The notes: generated by a model from the sequence alone, not told the origin. A stretch of DNA of 34,685 nt from Propionibacteriaceae bacterium (GCA_009782915.1 WRIC01000017.1:1-34685); one strand, 5' to 3'; counted from the stretch's first letter, positions 24,648 through 33,090 are shown. Program-made: numbers and translations.

Positions 24648-26807
24648 TCACGCCAGGTCGCGCGCCTGTTCGATAGACACCAACTGTTGGTTGAGGCCCT
24701 CAAAACTCACATCGATCGCTTGACCTGAGCGTGCAGCTACCTCGGAGTGGCGAGCGTATTGATCAAACTCCTTGGTTTTCGAAGCCAAGAGTTCCACCAG
24801 TGATTGATCGATAGAATTCTCTGCGAGGATGCGATATACCTGAATGGGACGTACCTGTCCCATGCGATGGGAGCGAGCGATAGCTTGATCCTCACTGGTG
24901 GGGGTGAGCTGTGGTTCCAGGAGGATCACCACCGAAGCCGCCTGGATGTTGAGCCCCACACCACCGACCTTGATTTGGCCAAGAAGAAGCGCTGGGCCAC
25001 TATGGGTTGTGAAATCATCAAGGATACTCTGACGCTTCTTGGGGGAGATTTCACCAGTCAAAGGGCCAAAAACCTTGATCGGTGAAGCCAACTCAGCTCG
25101 GGAAAGAGTGTTCAAGAAAAATGAGTACGCCACCACTTTAAGGCCATTGGCTGAGGCCTCCTCCACCAGTTCGATAAACCTGGTGAGCTTCGCTGAAAAA
25201 TCGGCTTCGTACCCTGCTTGACGCATCGCCATGAGGTTCCCCGAACGTACTGCTGAAGCGTAGGCAACCAGATCAGCTGGGGTGAAAAACACCCACTCGT
25301 CCTGATCGATGCGCGGTGGAAGCTCCTGGAGAACATCAACGGCATTGCGGCGCAAGTAAACCGGGGAAACCGCTTGACGGAAAGCCAATGCGGTGGTGGG
25401 AAGCTTGCCTGGTGGGAGAACATCGGATTGAAGGTAGCGGACCAAGGTGGTGAACTCTTCGACACGATTCTCCATCGGAGTGCCAGTCAAAAACCACACA
25501 TAGTCGGCCTTGTCACACATGGTTTTCACCATTCGTGAACGCCCAGTACGAGGGTTCTTGGCGTAGTGGGCTTCATCAACAATGAGAACACCCAGTCGCA
25601 GAGAACTCGGAAACCTCAGTCCCTTCATCGTGTCAAAGGTAGTGACTCCGATGCACCTCTTCTCCAACCATTCATCCACCTCATCTTGGCGATCGTACCC
25701 ATGAATCTCCACATACTCTAAAGCCGTTCGTACCGTGATCTCGCGCCCCCAATTAGCCATCACCGACGCGGGGCAGATCACCAAACTCGGGTGAACCTCC
25801 TCGGATGATTCTCGGGCTTGGGCCAGGCGATGACACAGCCCAGCCAATGCTTGGATCGTTTTCCCCAAACCCATTTCGTCACCCAGAATCACTCGGCGCT
25901 GAACCAGGGCAAACTTCGCCCCAAACACCTGATAGCCACGAAGATTAACATTGAGAAGGCTCTGGTCAAGTCCCTGTGCGTTGACCTGGGCCACAATCTC
26001 ATCGGTCAAGTAACCCTGGGTGGCATCAAGAGGGGTCGTTGTGGGAACAAACTCAGCCAACAGTGAATAAAAATCAGCGGCTCTCGTTTCGAAACTCGGC
26101 CAAGGGTCGCTGTGCGGTGAATTGGTCAGTGCGATCACCTCGTGGGCAACCCTGTGGGCTTCCTTCGTGGAATCCTGGTCGAGGATATCCCTGATACGCC
26201 ACAGGGAATCCAACACCTGGGTACGCTTGGAGCCCCGCGTGACCAACCAGCGTACTGGTCGAATCGGTTCCCCAAGCCCCAGGTTAAGCGTGAGACGATA
26301 GCTCAGATCGCCCAAGTGACTCAACCAATTCGAGCTGAGGGCACGAACTTGGGCGTACCTCTGTAAAGACTGCAGGAGCTTTGTTGCCTGCTGATCTGTT
26401 GGATCAAAGTCGATGCGGACACTCATTTCCTTGGCAAGAGAATCCCACAAGGTAGCGCAAGCGGCCATGAGAGACCGGCAGGTCGCTGCCCCCACACCAG
26501 GTATCGCCCTCAACTGTTGTTCGCGCAGAAACATGATCTGGCCAACAGTGGTGAAACCCTGATTCCGCAAAGGCGAAAGACTCAGTCTCCCCTGGGTGGA
26601 GTCGCGCAGAATAGATAAATCCATGGATTCCATGCGGGCGCGCGTTTTGCGAGCAACCAAGTCTTGGTGGCTGAGGTGGACGGCGTTCTTCGATGCCTCG
26701 ATCCCGTCCAAACAAGAATGCAGAGTCTTCTCTAGGGTGCGCCCATCACGAAACCACTGACGCAGAATCGGAAGATCCTTCGAACTCTTCTCTCGGCTGG
26801 TGGCCAC
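24648..26807 (-). CDS. SNF2-family ATPase/helicase with N-terminal HhH domain
   Basis: 719 residues. An N-terminal region (about 70-125) contains a helix-hairpin-helix, FLREQQLRAIPGVGAAT, a non-specific DNA-binding motif. The SNF2 core follows: LRGYQVFGAKFAL, Walker A GDEMGLGKT (309-317), VICPASVMANWGREI, DEAH (411-414), WFLTGTPMENRVEE, then the C-terminal lobe with KVGGVGLNIQAAS and DQAIARSHRMGQ. Motifs are intact, so it should be an active DNA translocase; the role may be chromatin or nucleoid remodelling, repair or defence, and no nuclease or methylase is fused. The start is GTG 26807, 6 nt behind TACACT (leaderless). It is divergent from the ABC transporter. Confidence 0.88.
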   Translation of the reverse strand: MATSREKSSKDLPILRQWFRDGRTLEKTLHSCLDGIEASKNAVHLSHQDLVARKTRARMESMDLSILRDSTQGRLSLSPLRNQGFTTVGQIMFLREQQLRAIPGVGAATCRSLMAACATLWDSLAKEMSVRIDFDPTDQQATKLLQSLQRYAQVRALSSNWLSHLGDLSYRLTLNLGLGEPIRPVRWLVTRGSKRTQVLDSLWRIRDILDQDSTKEAHRVAHEVIALTNSPHSDPWPSFETRAADFYSLLAEFVPTTTPLDATQGYLTDEIVAQVNAQGLDQSLLNVNLRGYQVFGAKFALVQRRVILGDEMGLGKTIQALAGLCHRLAQARESSEEVHPSLVICPASVMANWGREITVRTALEYVEIHGYDRQDEVDEWLEKRCIGVTTFDTMKGLRFPSSLRLGVLIVDEAHYAKNPRTGRSRMVKTMCDKADYVWFLTGTPMENRVEEFTTLVRYLQSDVLPPGKLPTTALAFRQAVSPVYLRRNAVDVLQELPPRIDQDEWVFFTPADLVAYASAVRSGNLMAMRQAGYEADFSAKLTRFIELVEEASANGLKVVAYSFFLNTLSRAELASPIKVFGPLTGEISPKKRQSILDDFTTHSGPALLLGQIKVGGVGLNIQAASVVILLEPQLTPTSEDQAIARSHRMGQVRPIQVYRILAENSIDQSLVELLASKTKEFDQYARHSEVAARSGQAIDVSFEGLNQQLVSIEQARDLA

Positions 26808-26813
26808 ATAAAC

Positions 26814-26823
26814 AGTGTAAACT
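26814..26823. promoter_or_regulatory. Bidirectional core promoter SNF2 gene | ABC transporter
   Basis: The near-symmetric decamer AGTGTAAACT carries TAAACT on the plus strand (26818-26823, 7 nt before ATG 26831) and TACACT on the minus strand (26819-26814, 6 nt before GTG 26807). The two -10 boxes share the central TA and both transcripts would be leaderless. The start codons are only 24 bp apart, so no other promoter position fits. Confidence 0.6.
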
Positions 26824-26830
26824 AACTATC

Positions 26831-27625
26831 ATGGACAGTGCTTCATCCAAGCAGACCTCCACCCCCATAGATGTGAACGTGGCAAGTTTGCGTGGGCTGA
26901 CCAAATACTTCGGGTCAATGTGTGCGGTCAACCAACTCAACCTCGATATTCCCCGAGGATCCATGTACGGGTTTGTGGGGCCTAATGGCGCAGGAAAAAC
27001 CACCACCCTATCGATGCTCACCGGGATGTTGCGCCCCGACATGGGACAAGCCTGGGTGACAGGACTGGACGTGTGGGCCAACCCAACAGCGATCCGCTCC
27101 AAAGTGGGCGTACTGCCTGATCGGTTGCGACTGTTTGATCGGCTCTCCGGCCAAGAACTACTCACCTACGTTGGTTTGTTGTACGGCATGGATAAAGCGA
27201 CAGTGGCTAGTAGGTCAACTGATCTCCTGATGGCGTTGGGACTGGGTGATGATTCCCGCAAAGCTGTCGCCGACTACTCAGCAGGAATGACCAAGAAAAT
27301 CGGTTTGGCGTGTGCGGTCATCCATGCGCCAGATCTGCTCGTACTCGATGAACCCTTCGAAGCCATCGATCCAGTGTCAGCACGAGTGATAGCCGAGATT
27401 CTTCGCGGATTCACCACTGATGGGGGTACGGTGATCCTCTCCAGCCATGTGATGGAAACAGTGGAGAAACTCTGTGACCACGTGGCCGTGATCGCTGGGG
27501 GGAACCTACTGGCTGCTGGGACGGTTGAACAAGTCGCTGCGGGCCAAGACCTCGAATCACGGTTCATAGAAATGGTGGGCGGGGTCTCCTCCGCAGGAGA
27601 ATTAACATGGTTGCGACCCTCCTGA
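26831..27625 (+). CDS. ABC transporter ATP-binding protein
   Basis: 264 residues. Walker A FVGPNGAGKTTT (48-59), D-loop/Walker B LLVLDEPFEAIDP, switch His in ILSSHVMETVE. The signature is YSAGMTKK instead of LSGGQ, a variant common in the ABC-2-type exporters of actinobacteria. It energises the permease encoded immediately downstream (19-bp overlap). The ATG 26831 is leaderless behind TAAACT; an in-frame upstream ATG at 26693 lies inside the divergent helicase and is rejected. The substrate is unknown. Confidence 0.92.
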   Translation: MDSASSKQTSTPIDVNVASLRGLTKYFGSMCAVNQLNLDIPRGSMYGFVGPNGAGKTTTLSMLTGMLRPDMGQAWVTGLDVWANPTAIRSKVGVLPDRLRLFDRLSGQELLTYVGLLYGMDKATVASRSTDLLMALGLGDDSRKAVADYSAGMTKKIGLACAVIHAPDLLVLDEPFEAIDPVSARVIAEILRGFTTDGGTVILSSHVMETVEKLCDHVAVIAGGNLLAAGTVEQVAAGQDLESRFIEMVGGVSSAGELTWLRPS

Positions 27626-29301
27626 GATTGAAATATCACTTGGTTATTGCCGACATGAAAAGGTCGGTTGGCCGTGTGGTGTTGTTTGTCTTTTTCGCGC
27701 TGTACTGCCTGATGATGGTTTTCATAGCCTTAGTGGGTTTCGGTGCGGCTTCTGAGTATCGTACCGGGAACGAACACGTGGTGGCGTCGATCACAACCTT
27801 TGTTGGTTCCCTGGTCATCGCAGGATGGACGATCCTGCCGCTACTATTCTTTGGGGTAGATCAAACCCTTGACCCTGCGCGATTTCGACCCTTTCCACTG
27901 CGGGGATCTCGGTTAGCTCCCGGACTTGTTCTGGCAGGAGTCATTGGGTTACCAGGGTTAGTAACGGCTGTGTTGTGTCTCGGGGTAGCGCTACTGTGGC
28001 TCGGCCATGGTGCTGTCTTTGTTGGGTTGATAGCTGGAAGTCTAGGATTCCTCATGTCCCAGGTGGGGTGCCGCCTCGCAACAACCGCTTTGTCAGGGAC
28101 ACTGTCGTCACGCAAGATGCGCGATCTGACCGGGGTGATTGCGCTCATTGTGATCCTGGTGCTATCCACTGGTGGATACGTCGTCTCTATGGGTCTTTCC
28201 TTGTGGTCAAGTCGTGCAGGTGGTGGGGCTGCCACTCTCGCCACAGTTGAACAGATCGCTGGCGTTTTAGCATGGACTCCGCTCGGTTCACCATGGGCGA
28301 TCCTGGGCGCTGCCGGACAAGGACAGTGGGGGATGAGTGTGGTTTTCCTGGTTCTCACCTGCTGTTATCTGGGGCTCGGCATCTGGGGGTACGGTGTGGT
28401 GTTGGATCGGGCGATGCTTGCCCCTGACCGGGTGTCATCTGCACGTGTGATGGGATCGGGCAACATCATTGATGCGGTGAGCTCCTGGCCGGGGTTGTCT
28501 GGCAGGTTGGCTGGTATGGGAGCCATCATGGGCAGATGCTTGCGCTACTGGAGACGTGATCCACGTTATCTCGGTCAGCTCCCTGCCGTACTCATGATGC
28601 CTGTCTTGTTCACGATCATGGGTTTGACGATGCCGCTCATGGTTGAAGCTGGTGGAGACGAGGTACCCCTAGAACTCATGGGGTTCATGTCCAACCTGTC
28701 ACTGGGATTGATCGCTTTCGGGCTGGGGTTTGCCGCCGTCATGGCTGGGTATACCTTGAGCGCTGATCTTGCCTATGATTCAACAGCCTGGTGGATTCAT
28801 CTCACCAGTGGGGTACGAGGGTGGCAGGATCGACTGGGCCGTGTTCTCGCCTCAGTGGTCGTGATGGGACCACTGGTTCTCGTGGTGGGTATTGCTGTGC
28901 CGTGGTTTCTTTATTCCGGCTCGGTCGTACCTAATGTGGTGGGGGCGATGATCGTCCTCTATGCTGCGGGTTTGGGGGTATCGTCGATCTTCTCAGCGTG
29001 GATTGTTTACCCGGTCGCCTTGCCAGGGGAATCCCCACTTAAAATGCGTACCGGCATGATGGGCGCCCAGATGCTCTCCCAATTCGGATCCTTGACGATC
29101 GCGGGGTTACTGGCCCTACCTGTTTGTCTGTGGGCAATTGTTGCACGCGGATGGATGTCATGGATCGTCCTTGCTGTGGGCGTGGTGTGGGGTGGCATCC
29201 TGATGGCCGCAGGGGTGTTTCTTGGTGGAAAACTCACAGAATCACGCGGACCGACCATTTTGTCTATCCTCATGAAAAACGACTCCAAAGACCGCAACTA
29301 G
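27607..29301 (+). CDS. ABC-2-type exporter permease
   Basis: 564 residues with about 12 hydrophobic segments in two similar halves. It starts KRSVGRVVLFVFFALYCLMM and has repeated motifs typical of large actinobacterial ABC transporter permeases. It overlaps the ATPase gene by 19 bp and has AGGAG 8 nt before its ATG, so synthesis is coupled. Direction is assumed to be export; the substrate (antibiotic, peptide or lipid) is not indicated. No other component follows; the t6A operon starts 80 bp downstream with its own promoter. Confidence 0.85.
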   Translation: MVATLLRLKYHLVIADMKRSVGRVVLFVFFALYCLMMVFIALVGFGAASEYRTGNEHVVASITTFVGSLVIAGWTILPLLFFGVDQTLDPARFRPFPLRGSRLAPGLVLAGVIGLPGLVTAVLCLGVALLWLGHGAVFVGLIAGSLGFLMSQVGCRLATTALSGTLSSRKMRDLTGVIALIVILVLSTGGYVVSMGLSLWSSRAGGGAATLATVEQIAGVLAWTPLGSPWAILGAAGQGQWGMSVVFLVLTCCYLGLGIWGYGVVLDRAMLAPDRVSSARVMGSGNIIDAVSSWPGLSGRLAGMGAIMGRCLRYWRRDPRYLGQLPAVLMMPVLFTIMGLTMPLMVEAGGDEVPLELMGFMSNLSLGLIAFGLGFAAVMAGYTLSADLAYDSTAWWIHLTSGVRGWQDRLGRVLASVVVMGPLVLVVGIAVPWFLYSGSVVPNVVGAMIVLYAAGLGVSSIFSAWIVYPVALPGESPLKMRTGMMGAQMLSQFGSLTIAGLLALPVCLWAIVARGWMSWIVLAVGVVWGGILMAAGVFLGGKLTESRGPTILSILMKNDSKDRN

Positions 29302-29322
29302 CGTGTCAAAACACCTCCGTCC

Positions 29323-29352
29323 GTCGGCGGTTGTCACGTCGGCGGTTGTCAC
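29323..29352. repeat. Tandem 15-bp duplication upstream of tsaE
   Basis: GTCGGCGGTTGTCAC occurs twice head to tail (29323-29337, 29338-29352), directly before the tsaE -10 region. The preceding CGTGTCAAAACACCTCCGTC resembles, with changes, the inverted repeat copies at 63-106 and may be a decayed relative. Confidence 0.8.
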
Positions 29353-29359
29353 GCTCACG

Positions 29360-29365
29360 TAGGAT
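29360..29365 (+). promoter_or_regulatory. -10 box TAGGAT for the t6A operon
   Basis: TAGGAT lies 18 nt before ATG 29384 and is identical to the uppS -10. Transcription would start about 29372, leaving a short leader with AAAGG at 29373-29377. Confidence 0.45.
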
Positions 29366-29383
29366 AGTGGCGAAAGGTGAGTG

Positions 29384-29920
29384 ATGATCGGTCCGATACG
29401 GTTGGTGGTTGCTACGCCTGAGGATATGTTTTCCTTGGGTGCTGATCTGGCGCGCCTCGTACGCCCCGGTGACCTGGTGATCTTGACCGGCGAATTGGGG
29501 GCTGGGAAAACAACACTCACCCAGGGGATCGGTCACGGATTGCAGGTACGCGACCAGGTCATCTCGCCCACCTTCGTACTGTCACGGGTGCATCGATCCG
29601 AGGTTGGACCCGATTTGGTCCACATGGACGGCTATCGATTGACCAGCTCCTTTGAGGTGGATGATCTGGATCTTGAAGCTGAGATGCCCACCTCAGTCAT
29701 CGTGGTGGAATGGGGAGGCGGACTTGTGGAGCATCTCAGCGAATCGCACTTGGATATCACTATCAACCGGTCGTTGGATGTGGAGGACGACACCCGGCAT
29801 GTGGAGATTGTGGCCACAGGTCCGCGTTGGGAGAATCTTCTAGCTGACTGGGAGGCACTGATCAACCAGGATATGGGTCGTGATGCTCTAGCTGATGCTG
29901 AAGGGAGTTTCGATGAGTGA
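29384..29920 (+). CDS. tsaE: tRNA t6A modification ATPase TsaE
   Basis: P-loop ATPase that turns over the TsaB-TsaD-TsaE complex, which puts threonylcarbamoyl on A37 of ANN-decoding tRNAs. 178 residues. Walker A TGELGAGKTTLTQ (about 36-47), then the family signature SPTFVLSRVH, HMDGYRL and VVEWGG. ATG 29384 has AAAGG upstream; the GTG three bases earlier is possible. The last 8 bases overlap tsaB. Confidence 0.95.
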   Translation: MIGPIRLVVATPEDMFSLGADLARLVRPGDLVILTGELGAGKTTLTQGIGHGLQVRDQVISPTFVLSRVHRSEVGPDLVHMDGYRLTSSFEVDDLDLEAEMPTSVIVVEWGGGLVEHLSESHLDITINRSLDVEDDTRHVEIVATGPRWENLLADWEALINQDMGRDALADAEGSFDE

Positions 29921-30743
29921 CCTGATTCTCGGGATCGATACCTCCACGACAGTCAGTGTGGGGCTAGCCCGTGACGGTGAGATCCTGCGGTCGTATTCGA
30001 CGACAGACACCCGAAGCCATGTGGAGACCTTGGTGGGCGTGATCCAGCAGGTGATGGGTGAGATTCCGCTACGTGAATTGACTGGCGTCGCTGTGGGGAT
30101 GGGGCCTGGTCCTTTCACCGGACTGCGGGTGGGGATCGTGGCGGCCACCACCCTTGCCTCCACCCTTGGGATTGGGGTCATCCACGTGTGCAGTCTGGAC
30201 ATTCTTGCTCGCCAGTACGGAGGTTTCGCATCGGGTGGTGACTTCCTGACCTGCACTGATGCCCGACGCAAAGAGGTTTATTGGGCACGGTACGATGCGC
30301 AGGGCACCCGTGTCGATGGTCCCCACGTCTCCAAACCCGAGGATCTGCCTGATGCGGAGTGTTTCGGCCCCGGAACCCCGTTTTTCTGCGCATCCCCAGC
30401 CCCGTCTTTCTGCGCGTCCCCAACCCCGTCTTTCTGCGCGTCCCCAGCCCCGTCTTTCTGCGCGTCAGTCGCAGAATCCAGACTCCACAGTTCAACGAAT
30501 GTGGGTTCTGGCCCCTGCGACTTCGCGCAGGGTGACGGTGGTGAGGGTGCGCAGGGTGACGGTCTTCGGAGTGCTCATGGTGACGGTGGTGAGAGTGGTG
30601 ACGCGATGACACTGGATGCTGGGTTCCTGGCGGCTTGTGCTCGCTCGTTTGTTGATGTGGGACCGACACCGCTCTACCTTCGCCATGCGGATGCCGTACC
30701 CTCAACTCGTGTGAAATCTGTTCTACCGGGGGTGAGCCCATGA
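29913..30743 (+). CDS. tsaB: TsaB with repeat-derived in-frame insertion
   Basis: Non-catalytic ASKHA-fold partner and scaffold of TsaD. 276 residues, while about 200-230 is usual. Normal features: LILGIDTSTTVSVGLA at the N-terminus, the TsaD-contact segment VGMGPGPFTGLRVGI (about 61-75), and the DARRKEVYWARY strand. Residues about 156-231 do not belong to the family: they are encoded by repeat R3 and begin with SFCASPAP units of exactly 8 codons (24 bp), followed by Gly/Asp-rich repeats. After this the normal C-terminus resumes (TLDAGFLAACARSF...PLYLRHADAV). The frame is open throughout, so the protein is probably made with a loop of about 75 residues. ATG 29913 overlaps tsaE by 8 bp, and the stop overlaps rimI (ATGA). 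Confidence 0.92.
   Translation: MSDLILGIDTSTTVSVGLARDGEILRSYSTTDTRSHVETLVGVIQQVMGEIPLRELTGVAVGMGPGPFTGLRVGIVAATTLASTLGIGVIHVCSLDILARQYGGFASGGDFLTCTDARRKEVYWARYDAQGTRVDGPHVSKPEDLPDAECFGPGTPFFCASPAPSFCASPTPSFCASPAPSFCASVAESRLHSSTNVGSGPCDFAQGDGGEGAQGDGLRSAHGDGGESGDAMTLDAGFLAACARSFVDVGPTPLYLRHADAVPSTRVKSVLPGVSP
30376..30600. repeat. Composite hairpin repeat R3 inside tsaB
   Basis: Three to four 24-bp units of CCCCGTCTTTCTGCGCGTCC type (30376-30399, 30400-30423, 30424-30447, partial 30448-30466). They run into a full element (about 30449-30535): TTCTGCG...CGCAGAA, CCAGACT, a spacer with ACAGTTCAACGAATGTGG, TTCTGG, then CCCTGCGACTTCGCGCAGGG. Further TGACGGTGGTGAGGGTGCGCAGGG-like arms continue to about 30600. 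Orientation is as R5 and opposite to R1. Confidence 0.85.
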
Positions 30744-31186
30744 GCGGTTTACGCGAAGTCGAACCTGATGACCTGGCTTCGATCATGGAGTTGGAGCAGT
30801 ACGCCCCACTGCCAACGTGGTCGAAGTCCTCGTGGATGGAGGAAACCACCAAACACCATGTGGTGGTCAGCGACACCCAGCCGATCGTGGGGGTCATCGC
30901 TCTAGGACTGGTCAGTGGAACAGCGGAGGTACGCCGAGTGGTGGTCCTTCCACAGAACCGTCGACAAGGGTTGGGTCGGTCCCTGATGGAGTACGCGTAC
31001 AGGTGGGCTGAAAACTCTGGTGCGACCGAGATTTTCCTTGAAGTGTCCGCAAGTAATACCGCAGCGCTGGGACTCTATCGCAAAATAGGATTCCAAGATG
31101 TGAGTGTTCGCAGGGATTACTACGGGCCAGGCGATGATGGAGTGGTGATGTGTCTGCCCATCGATGATACCCAGGAGGATTCATGA
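30740..31186 (+). CDS. rimI: Ribosomal protein S18-alanine N-acetyltransferase-like GNAT
   Basis: 148 residues, GNAT fold. Motif A (acetyl-CoA) is [20 protein letters not shown], with the Q/R-x-x-G-x-G/A core as RRQGLG; motif B has [20 protein letters not shown]. It stands between tsaB and tsaD, the standard actinobacterial position. Members acetylate the N-terminus of S18 and possibly other proteins. It overlaps both neighbours by 4 bp (ATGA), so the four genes are one translationally coupled operon. Confidence 0.92.
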   Translation: MSGLREVEPDDLASIMELEQYAPLPTWSKSSWMEETTKHHVVVSDTQPIVGVIALGLVSGTAEVRRVVVLPQNRRQGLGRSLMEYAYRWAENSGATEIFLEVSASNTAALGLYRKIGFQDVSVRRDYYGPGDDGVVMCLPIDDTQEDS

Positions 31187-32226
31187 GTGAACCGTTGATC
31201 CTCGGTATCGAATCCAGTTGCGATGAGACAGGTGTGGGTATCGTTCGTGGACACGAGATTCTGGCCAATGAGGTTGCCTCCTCAGTAGAGGAGCATGCCC
31301 GTTTCGGTGGGGTCGTACCCGAAATCGCATCGCGCGCCCACCTGGAATCATTTGGCCCCACGCTCGCCCGCGCTGTCGAAACCGCTGGAATCGATTTGTC
31401 TGAGATTGACGCGGTCGCGGTCACCGCAGGGCCGGGTCTCACTGGTGCGCTGGTGGTGGGTTTGTCGGCAGCGAAAACCTTAGCGTACGCGTTGAACAAA
31501 CCGCTCTATGGAGTGAACCACCTGATCGCCCACGTGGGGGTGGACACCCTCGATCATGGGCCATTACCTCAGCCGTGTGCTGCCCTGTTGGTGTCCGGGG
31601 GGCACACCTCGATTCTGCACGTGGAAGACATTGCCACCCGAGTCACGGAAATCGGTTCGACCATTGATGATGCAGCCGGGGAGGCGTACGACAAGGTGGC
31701 CCGCCTGCTTGGTTTAGGGTATCCCGGTGGTCTGATTATCGATCAACTAGCCAGTGAAGGTGACCCCAAGGCGATTCGTTTCCCACGGGGTTTGACTGCA
31801 CCCCACGATAGGGAGAAGCATCGTTTCAATTTCTCATTCTCGGGGTTGAAAACTGCGGTTGCCCGGTGGGTGGAGATCCGTCGTCGTGACGGTGAGGTGA
31901 TCGTACTCGAAGATGTGGCGGCCAGTTTCCAGGAAGCGGTCGGGGATGTGTTGAGTGCCAAAACTGTGGACGCCTGTCAACATCTCAGTGTCGACACTCT
32001 CGTACTCGGTGGGGGGGTGGCCGCTAATTCGCGAGTACGCTCCCTGCTGGAGTCGCGCTGTGGTGAGGCAGGAATAACTCTTCGTCGTCCCAAGCCTGGT
32101 TTGTGCACAGACAATGGTGTCATGATCGCGGTCCTGGGTTCCCAATTGGTACGAGCCGGAGTCCAACCCTCCCCACTGGACATCTCCCCAGACTCATCTA
32201 TGCCCATCTCAACAGTGTCGATCTAA
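31183..32226 (+). CDS. tsaD: tRNA N6-adenosine threonylcarbamoyltransferase TsaD
   Basis: Transfers threonylcarbamoyl from TC-AMP to A37 of tRNA. 347 residues. Motifs: [13 protein letters not shown], the metal ligands His113 and His117 in [60 protein letters not shown] and the late metal Asp in CTDNGVMIA. In the metal motif most family members read NHLEGH, where this one has NHLIAH; the two His are kept. ATG 31183 overlaps the rimI stop by 4 bp. Repeat R4 follows 44 bp behind its stop. Confidence 0.97.
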   Translation: MSEPLILGIESSCDETGVGIVRGHEILANEVASSVEEHARFGGVVPEIASRAHLESFGPTLARAVETAGIDLSEIDAVAVTAGPGLTGALVVGLSAAKTLAYALNKPLYGVNHLIAHVGVDTLDHGPLPQPCAALLVSGGHTSILHVEDIATRVTEIGSTIDDAAGEAYDKVARLLGLGYPGGLIIDQLASEGDPKAIRFPRGLTAPHDREKHRFNFSFSGLKTAVARWVEIRRRDGEVIVLEDVAASFQEAVGDVLSAKTVDACQHLSVDTLVLGGGVAANSRVRSLLESRCGEAGITLRRPKPGLCTDNGVMIAVLGSQLVRAGVQPSPLDISPDSSMPISTVSI

Positions 32227-32270
32227 CACAGTGGGGACGGGCCCTTTCGTGTTCTCGGTGGTTACTCATG

Positions 32271-32368
32271 GGCCCTGCGACTTCGCGCAGGGAGACGGGG
32301 GGAGGTCGCGCAGGGAGACGGGGGAGGTCGCGCAGGGAGACGGGGGAGGTCGCGCAGGGAGACGGGTG
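32271..32368. repeat. Composite hairpin repeat R4 (CCCTGCG type, tandem arms)
   Basis: Hairpin CCCTGCGACTTCGCGCAGGG (about 32273-32292) is followed by three further units of 22-23 bp, each GAGACGGGGGAGGTCGCGCAGG-like. It occupies the 241-bp gap between tsaD and the lipoprotein gene. The outer CCAGA/TCTGG core seen in R1, R3 and R5 is missing. Confidence 0.85.
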
Positions 32369-32405
32369 CATTCTTGTCTTGCCCGCGCACATCGTTGTTT
32401 GTTGA

Positions 32406-32411
32406 TAGAAT
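32406..32411 (+). promoter_or_regulatory. -10 box TAGAAT for the lipoprotein gene
   Basis: TAGAAT lies 56 nt before ATG 32468, after the repeat. The best -35-like string, TTGCCC at 32379-32384, is 21 bp away, which is too far to be convincing. Confidence 0.35.
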
Positions 32412-32467
32412 TGTTCACTCACGATGATTCGAATGCGGATGTCGACAATCACCCGGAGGGAAATACT

Positions 32468-33007
32468 ATGAAATTGAGACTGTCTTTTGTTGCGCTGTTG
32501 GCGGGAGCTGCGTTGGCGCTGTCTGGTTGTGGGGACACGCCTGTTCCTGAGGAAACCGATGTTCCAGATCCTGGCACTCCAACAGAGCAGGTTGAAGCCT
32601 TCGACAGATACATCAACATTATTGGGCTAGGTATGACAGAGGAACAAGTCACCTCGCACATGGCTGATCTGCAATGGCCCTACGACATAGCGTATGAGGA
32701 TGGCGGATCAAGCGCTTTTATCGAAGCAGACGAGATTAGCATTTGGATAACTGAGGACAGAGTCGGCGTTATTGGCACGTACTCAACCGCCATGCAAACC
32801 AATCGTGGCGTTCGTGTCGGTGACCCGGAATCCAAGGTTATAGACCAGTACGGCGACAACTACACAGAAGTGAATGCCACAGGTGGGCCTGGTCGCCAGG
32901 TGGAGTATTTTGATGGCCAAACATACCTTCGAATCTCTTTCGATGAATCAAACACAGTGGCATGGTGGGAGATTGCACAAGAAAGCACAGCTGGTTACGA
33001 CAACTAA
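32468..33007 (+). CDS. Small secreted lipoprotein of unknown function
   Basis: 179 residues. Signal peptide: KLRLS basic start, hydrophobic FVALLAGAALA, lipobox LSGC, so Cys20 should be lipidated and the mature protein anchored to the outer face of the membrane. An acidic Pro/Thr/Glu linker (GDTPVPEETDVPDPGTPTEQ) follows. A domain of about 130 residues begins with an amphipathic helix (GLGMTEEQVTSHMADL) and contains RGVRVGDPESKVIDQYGDNY, a pattern like the SmpA/BamE-type or PepSY-like small lipoprotein domains with a G-x-[ST]-x-x-x-V turn. No family is firmly recognised. ATG 32468 has GGAGGG at 32455-32460. Confidence 0.8.
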   Translation: MKLRLSFVALLAGAALALSGCGDTPVPEETDVPDPGTPTEQVEAFDRYINIIGLGMTEEQVTSHMADLQWPYDIAYEDGGSSAFIEADEISIWITEDRVGVIGTYSTAMQTNRGVRVGDPESKVIDQYGDNYTEVNATGGPGRQVEYFDGQTYLRISFDESNTVAWWEIAQESTAGYDN

Positions 33008-33016
33008 TCAGTGATG

Positions 33017-33050
33017 AACGGGATCGGTGCTCAGACATCGGTCCCGTTTG
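33017..33050. terminator. Bidirectional hairpin terminator
   Basis: Stem AACGGGATCGGTG (33017-33029) pairs with CATCGGTCCCGTT (33036-33048), with one G-T-type wobble region and a 6-nt loop, followed by TG and a short T-rich stretch. It lies between the convergent ends of the lipoprotein gene and the menJ-like gene. The reverse strand has only AAACGGG before the stem, so termination toward the minus gene would be weaker. Confidence 0.6.
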
Positions 33051-33090
33051 TCATACTCTAGTAACACGCGGGGACCCCCCTGGGTTGCAC

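Noticed and set aside
26693-26830. Longer ABC ATPase starting at ATG 26693
   Set aside because: It would overlap the divergent SNF2 gene by over 100 bp, and the added residues are unrelated to the family; the -10 box directly before 26831 supports the shorter form.
30178-30897. 239-codon minus-strand frame opposite tsaB
   Set aside because: It is the complement of tsaB and repeat R3, full of His/Arg/Pro repeats; the tsaB frame on the plus strand carries conserved motifs.
32231-32467. N-terminal extension of the lipoprotein frame through repeat R4
   Set aside because: The frame is open, but the signal peptide, lipobox and ribosome site all place the start at ATG 32468, so the upstream part is untranslated repeat.
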